DNA from: Nocardia sp. NBC_01503
GTDB taxonomy: Bacteria > Actinomycetota > Actinomycetes > Mycobacteriales > Mycobacteriaceae
Assembly: GCF_036327755.1 (NCBI RefSeq)
Contig: NZ_CP109596.1
Span: 1,364,001 to 1,428,000, forward strand
Reading direction: 5' to 3'
DNA: 64,000 nt
Part shown: in pieces, positions 60,995 through 64,000 of the stretch
Layout: the number at the start of each line of letters is the position of its first letter
Numbering within the stretch: position 1 is the first letter of the stretch
The notes under the pieces: generated by a model
What the model was told of the DNA's origin: nothing
Seen by the model: the letters and a program-made list of their open reading frames with translations, nothing else
The model's database searches: none
Position numbers and translations under genes: made by a program

Positions 60995-62611
60995 ATGCTC
61001 GTGCAGAATGCTTCCGAGGCGACAATGCCGTCGCGTGATACCAACGATGCCGCCGGCGGTGCCGCCAGCGACAGTGCCCATATTGCCGCAAGCGGTAAGG
61101 GCCTGGCCACCAACAAGGTCGGCACTTTCGCAGGCGCAATCCTGAGTATCGCGTCCATCGCACCCGCCTACACCACCACCGCCAGTATGGGCCTGATCGT
61201 CGCCGCGGTCGGCTTGAAGACGCCCGCGCTGTTGATCGCCGGGTTCATTCCGATGTTCCTGGCCGCCTACGCCTATCGGGAATTCAGCGCCGAAACCCCG
61301 GACTGCGGAGCCTCTTTCACCTGGTCCGCCCGCTCGCTCGGCCCGTATGTCGGCTGGATGGCCGGTTGGGGTTCGGTGATCGCCGTTGTCATCGTGCTGG
61401 CCAATATCGCGGCGGTGGGGGCGGAGTTCTTCTATCTGTTCGTCGGGCGGCTGGTGCATTCGGAATCCATTGCCACGCTTGGCGATAGCAAGCTCATCAA
61501 TATCGTGACCACGCTGGCGTTCCTGGCCGCGGCCGGATGGGCGGCCAGTCGCGGGATCAGCTCGAGTGAGCGCGCGCAGTATGTACTGGTCGGCTTCCAG
61601 CTGGTGGTGCTGTTGCTGTTCGCCGGTATCGCATTGGCCAAGGCCATGACCGGTGACGCCCCGTCCGGTCTGAGCTTCGATATCGACTGGTTCAATCCCT
61701 GCACCGGACTCACCTTGGGCGCGTTCGCGATCGGTCTGATCGGTTCGGTCTTCATGTACTGGGGCTGGGATACCGCGCTGACGCTCGGCGAGGAGTGCAA
61801 GGATCCCAAGCGCACTCCGGGCCGCGCGGGATTGCTGTCGATCCTGACGGTGCTGTGCACGTATCTGCTGCTGGCCGTGGCGCTCATGTGGTTCGCCGGA
61901 GTCGGCGATACCGGTATCGGGCTGAGCAGCCCGGATACCACCAACAATGTCTTCGGCGCACTGGCCAGGCCGGTCATGGGCGGTGCGGGTGAGCTGCTGC
62001 TGTTCCTGGCGGTACTGGTCTCGGCCATCGCGAGCCTGCAGGCCACCTTCCTGCCCGCCGCCCGCGCCATGCTCGCCATGGGCACCTTCAAGGCACTGCC
62101 CGAGCGGTTCGCCACGGTGCATCCGACCTATCAGGTGCCGCGTTTCAGCACCGCCGTCGCCGCCGTCGTAGCGGGTGCCTTCTACACGATCACCGCGCTG
62201 CTGTCCGAGCATGTGCTGCTCGATACCATTGCCGCACTGGGCATCATGATCTGCTGGTACTACGGCATCACGGCTTTCGCGGCGGTCTGGTACTTCCGCG
62301 AGCACTGGTTCTCCTCGGCCCGCGACTTCGTCTTCAAACTGCTGTTCCCGCTCTTGGGCGGCGCCATGCTGCTGGTGGTCTTCGTGATCTCGGTGCGGGA
62401 GAGCCTCAAGCCCGAGGTCGGCAGTGGCGCTTCGATTTTCGGAATCGGTCTGGTGTTCTATCTGGGCTTCGGGATTCTGGCGCTGGGCGCGGTGCTGATG
62501 CTGGTGCAGCGCTGGCGGCAGCCGGAGTACTTCCGCGGCCGGACACTGCCGAAGGCGATCTCCGGTGATCCCATGCCGGTGCCCGAGGCACCGCATTTGA
62601 GCTCGCTGTAG
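60995..62611 (+). CDS. APC-family amino acid/polyamine permease
   Basis: This 538-residue permease has about twelve membrane helices, beginning with GTFAGAILSIASIAPAYTTT after a 45-residue cytoplasmic head. The first-helix pattern and GASFTWSARSLGPYVGWMAGWG match the APC superfamily. The start at ATG 60995 lies five bases after GAGGAG; the open frame begins earlier but without such a site. Placed between the GABA and agmatine genes, it probably imports GABA, putrescine or agmatine. Confidence 0.9.
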   Translation: MLVQNASEATMPSRDTNDAAGGAASDSAHIAASGKGLATNKVGTFAGAILSIASIAPAYTTTASMGLIVAAVGLKTPALLIAGFIPMFLAAYAYREFSAETPDCGASFTWSARSLGPYVGWMAGWGSVIAVVIVLANIAAVGAEFFYLFVGRLVHSESIATLGDSKLINIVTTLAFLAAAGWAASRGISSSERAQYVLVGFQLVVLLLFAGIALAKAMTGDAPSGLSFDIDWFNPCTGLTLGAFAIGLIGSVFMYWGWDTALTLGEECKDPKRTPGRAGLLSILTVLCTYLLLAVALMWFAGVGDTGIGLSSPDTTNNVFGALARPVMGGAGELLLFLAVLVSAIASLQATFLPAARAMLAMGTFKALPERFATVHPTYQVPRFSTAVAAVVAGAFYTITALLSEHVLLDTIAALGIMICWYYGITAFAAVWYFREHWFSSARDFVFKLLFPLLGGAMLLVVFVISVRESLKPEVGSGASIFGIGLVFYLGFGILALGAVLMLVQRWRQPEYFRGRTLPKAISGDPMPVPEAPHLSSL

Positions 62612-62662
62612 CGAATACCGCACTCCCCCAGTCAACTTCGAGAATCGAGAGCCGGAGTAGTC

Positions 62663-63628
62663 ATGAACGTCATCACCTGTTTCGAGCCGCCCGTCTCGCA
62701 CGCGCGGGTCGATGCCCCGGTGCGCGAGCCGCTGCGCGTCGCGCTGGTGCAGCATCGCTGGCAGGCCGACGGCGAGGCCATGCGCGCCGAGGTGAACGAG
62801 GGCATCGCCCGCGCCGCCGAACTGGGCGCGAAGGCGGTCTTCCTGCCCGAGGTGACCTTCAGCAAGTACCCGGCCTTCGAGCGCGGTGGCGCGAATCCCG
62901 GTGCGGAGGCCGAGGATCCGGCCACCGGGCCCACCTTCACCTTCGCGGCCAAGGCGGCGATCGAGCACGGCGTCTTCGTGCACGCCTCGCTGTATGAGCA
63001 GGCCGATCAGGGCGACGGTCTGGGCTTCAATACCGCGATCCTGGTGTCCCCCACCGGTGAACTGGTCGGCCGTACCCGCAAATTGCACATCCCGGTGACC
63101 GAGGGCTATTACGAGGACACCTACTTCCGGGCGGGCCCGGCCACCGAGGAGGCGTACCGGCCGCACGGTCACGCCGATCTCGGTGATGTGCGCATCGGTA
63201 TGCCGACCTGCTGGGACGAATGGTTCCCGGAGGTCGCGCGGATGTACTCGCTCGCCGGGGCCGACATGATCGTCTATCCGACCGCCATCGGTTCCGAGCC
63301 CGGCCATCCGGAGTTCGACACCCAGCCGCTGTGGCAGCACGTGATCGTCGGCAATGGAATCACCGCGGGCACCTTCATGATCGTGCCCAACCGGTACGGC
63401 AATGAAGGCGAAATCACCTTCTACGGTTCGTCTTTCATCTCCGATCCGTACGGCCGGGTGCTGGTGCGGGCTCCGCGTGACGAGTCGGCGGTGCTGGTGG
63501 CGGATCTGGATCTGGATCAGCGCAAGGATTGGCTGACGCTCTTCCCGTTCCTGGCGACACGTCGCCCGGATACCTACGGCCGGTTGACCGAACCGGTCGA
63601 TCGCGAGCATCCGTTCGGGCGGGCGTGA
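62663..63628 (+). CDS. aguB: N-carbamoylputrescine amidase
   Basis: This 321-residue nitrilase-superfamily enzyme has the full triad E63 (FLPEVTFSKYP), K140 (RKLHIP) and C183 (GMPTCWDEWFPE). Such amidases turn N-carbamoylputrescine into putrescine, CO2 and ammonia; the CWDEWFPE context and the adjoining agmatine deiminase gene support this assignment. It starts at ATG 62663 behind GGAG. Its stop overlaps the first possible start of the next gene (TGATG). Unlike the two nitrilase-fold proteins at 35919 and 38106, nothing in its active site is missing. Confidence 0.9.
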   Translation: MNVITCFEPPVSHARVDAPVREPLRVALVQHRWQADGEAMRAEVNEGIARAAELGAKAVFLPEVTFSKYPAFERGGANPGAEAEDPATGPTFTFAAKAAIEHGVFVHASLYEQADQGDGLGFNTAILVSPTGELVGRTRKLHIPVTEGYYEDTYFRAGPATEEAYRPHGHADLGDVRIGMPTCWDEWFPEVARMYSLAGADMIVYPTAIGSEPGHPEFDTQPLWQHVIVGNGITAGTFMIVPNRYGNEGEITFYGSSFISDPYGRVLVRAPRDESAVLVADLDLDQRKDWLTLFPFLATRRPDTYGRLTEPVDREHPFGRA

Positions 63629-64000
63629 TGAGTGTCGGCGACGGAGCGGCTGTGGATCCCGGCCAAAAGCATGCCGGGATGACGGGGTGGCGGATGCCCG
63701 CCGAGCATGTGCCGCATCGCCGCACCTGGATGGCGTTCCCGCCCGCCGGTTCGGAGATCACCGCGACCCAGGACGCGACCAATGAGGCGCGGGCGGCGTG
63801 GACCGCGGTGGCGCACGCGGTGGCCGAATTCGAACCGGTGACCATGGTGGTCGACCCGGCCGACGTCCGCGATGCCAAGCGCATCCTGTCCGGTGCCGTC
63901 GATATCCTCGAAGCACCGCTGGATGACGCCTGGATGCGCGATATCGGACCGACCTTCGTGCGCGCCGCCGACGGCTCGGTCGCCGCGGTGGACTGGGTTT
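63628..64000 (+). CDS. aguA: Agmatine deiminase, partial
   Basis: The visible 124 residues match the start of agmatine deiminase, which turns agmatine into N-carbamoylputrescine and ammonia: RMPAEHVPHRRTWMAFPP, then LDDAWMRDIGPTFVR with the Asp of the guanidino site. The gene runs off the right edge. Three in-frame starts compete: ATG 63628 (overlapping the aguB stop), ATG 63679 and ATG 63694. The segment 63651-63683 is a copy of the dispersed repeat, so translation from 63628 would put repeat-derived residues (AVDPGQKHAG) before the conserved WRMPAE block. ATG 63679, within the repeat, gives MTGWRMPAE, which looks most like relatives. Confidence 0.85.
   Translation, partial: MSVGDGAAVDPGQKHAGMTGWRMPAEHVPHRRTWMAFPPAGSEITATQDATNEARAAWTAVAHAVAEFEPVTMVVDPADVRDAKRILSGAVDILEAPLDDAWMRDIGPTFVRAADGSVAAVDWV
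63651..63683. repeat. Dispersed palindromic repeat at the aguA start
   Basis: This copy in inverted orientation reads tgtggatcccggcc, loop, agcatgccgggatgac, with the full ATCCCGGC/GCCGGGAT stem. It lies between aguB and the conserved part of aguA, and its right end contains the ATG at 63679 that may start aguA. Confidence 0.75.

Noticed and set aside
60029..63610. Minus-strand open frame of 1193 codons opposite gabD, permease and aguB
   Set aside because: It is a GC-bias shadow of three well-supported plus-strand genes; its product is rich in His, Arg, Gly and Gln with no domain.

Overview
The window looks like a chromosomal segment of a high-GC mycolic-acid actinomycete, most likely a Nocardia or close relative. 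The reasons are the strong GC bias, frequent GTG starts, a gene order close to what I recall of the M. tuberculosis ESX-4 and ribosomal protein region (glmM, rpsI, rplM, ESX-4 genes, then truA, rplQ, rpoA, rpsD, rpsK, rpsM, rpmJ, infA), and lipoprotein families typical of Nocardia. The species assignment is inference. No rRNA, tRNA, CRISPR array, insertion sequence or prophage was seen.

Layout. Positions 1-1470 hold a minus-strand group: two small candidate type VII secretion (T7SS) substrates in an overlapping pair (one cut by the window edge), a small protein with DxDxDG loops, and a PspC protein. At 1587-5720 are an ABC-F ATPase, then glmM, rpsI and rplM. Positions 5982-31198 form an ESX-4-type T7SS locus with an Rv3446c-family protein, two WXG100 proteins, EccC, EccD, MycP, EccB and EccE. 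Embedded in it is a signalling and envelope module: an Rv1747-like double-FHA ABC exporter, a second FHA protein, a PknF-like membrane Ser/Thr kinase, a lipoprotein zinc peptidase and three paralogous lipoproteins.

Positions 31372-41351 are an accessory stretch: FMN reductase, an epimerase with an unusual 100-residue insert, an MTA/purine phosphorylase, a CsoR repressor with its operator, an AraC remnant, a VapBC pair with its operator, and a minus-strand array of three AraC-family regulators and two nitrilase-fold proteins. Both nitrilase-fold proteins have lost the catalytic Lys and Cys. Positions 41644-46465 are the truA/rplQ/rpoA/rpsD/rpsK/rpsM/rpmJ/infA block.

At 46882-51423 is a 1513-residue protein with a huge Pro/Gln-rich, internally repeated N-terminal region and a C-terminal MinD-like ATPase (EspI-like). 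At 51567-54665 is an unusually short NAD-glutamate dehydrogenase. Positions 54919-64000 hold a PucR regulator divergent from a catabolic operon: gamma-aminobutyraldehyde dehydrogenase, GABA transaminase, succinate-semialdehyde dehydrogenase, APC permease, N-carbamoylputrescine amidase and agmatine deiminase (cut by the edge). Together these could take agmatine to succinate except for putrescine to aminobutyraldehyde. GABA transamination makes glutamate, which the neighbouring dehydrogenase could recycle.

A short dispersed palindromic repeat, built around catcccggc and gccgggat, sits in at least eight intergenic places, often at gene ends.
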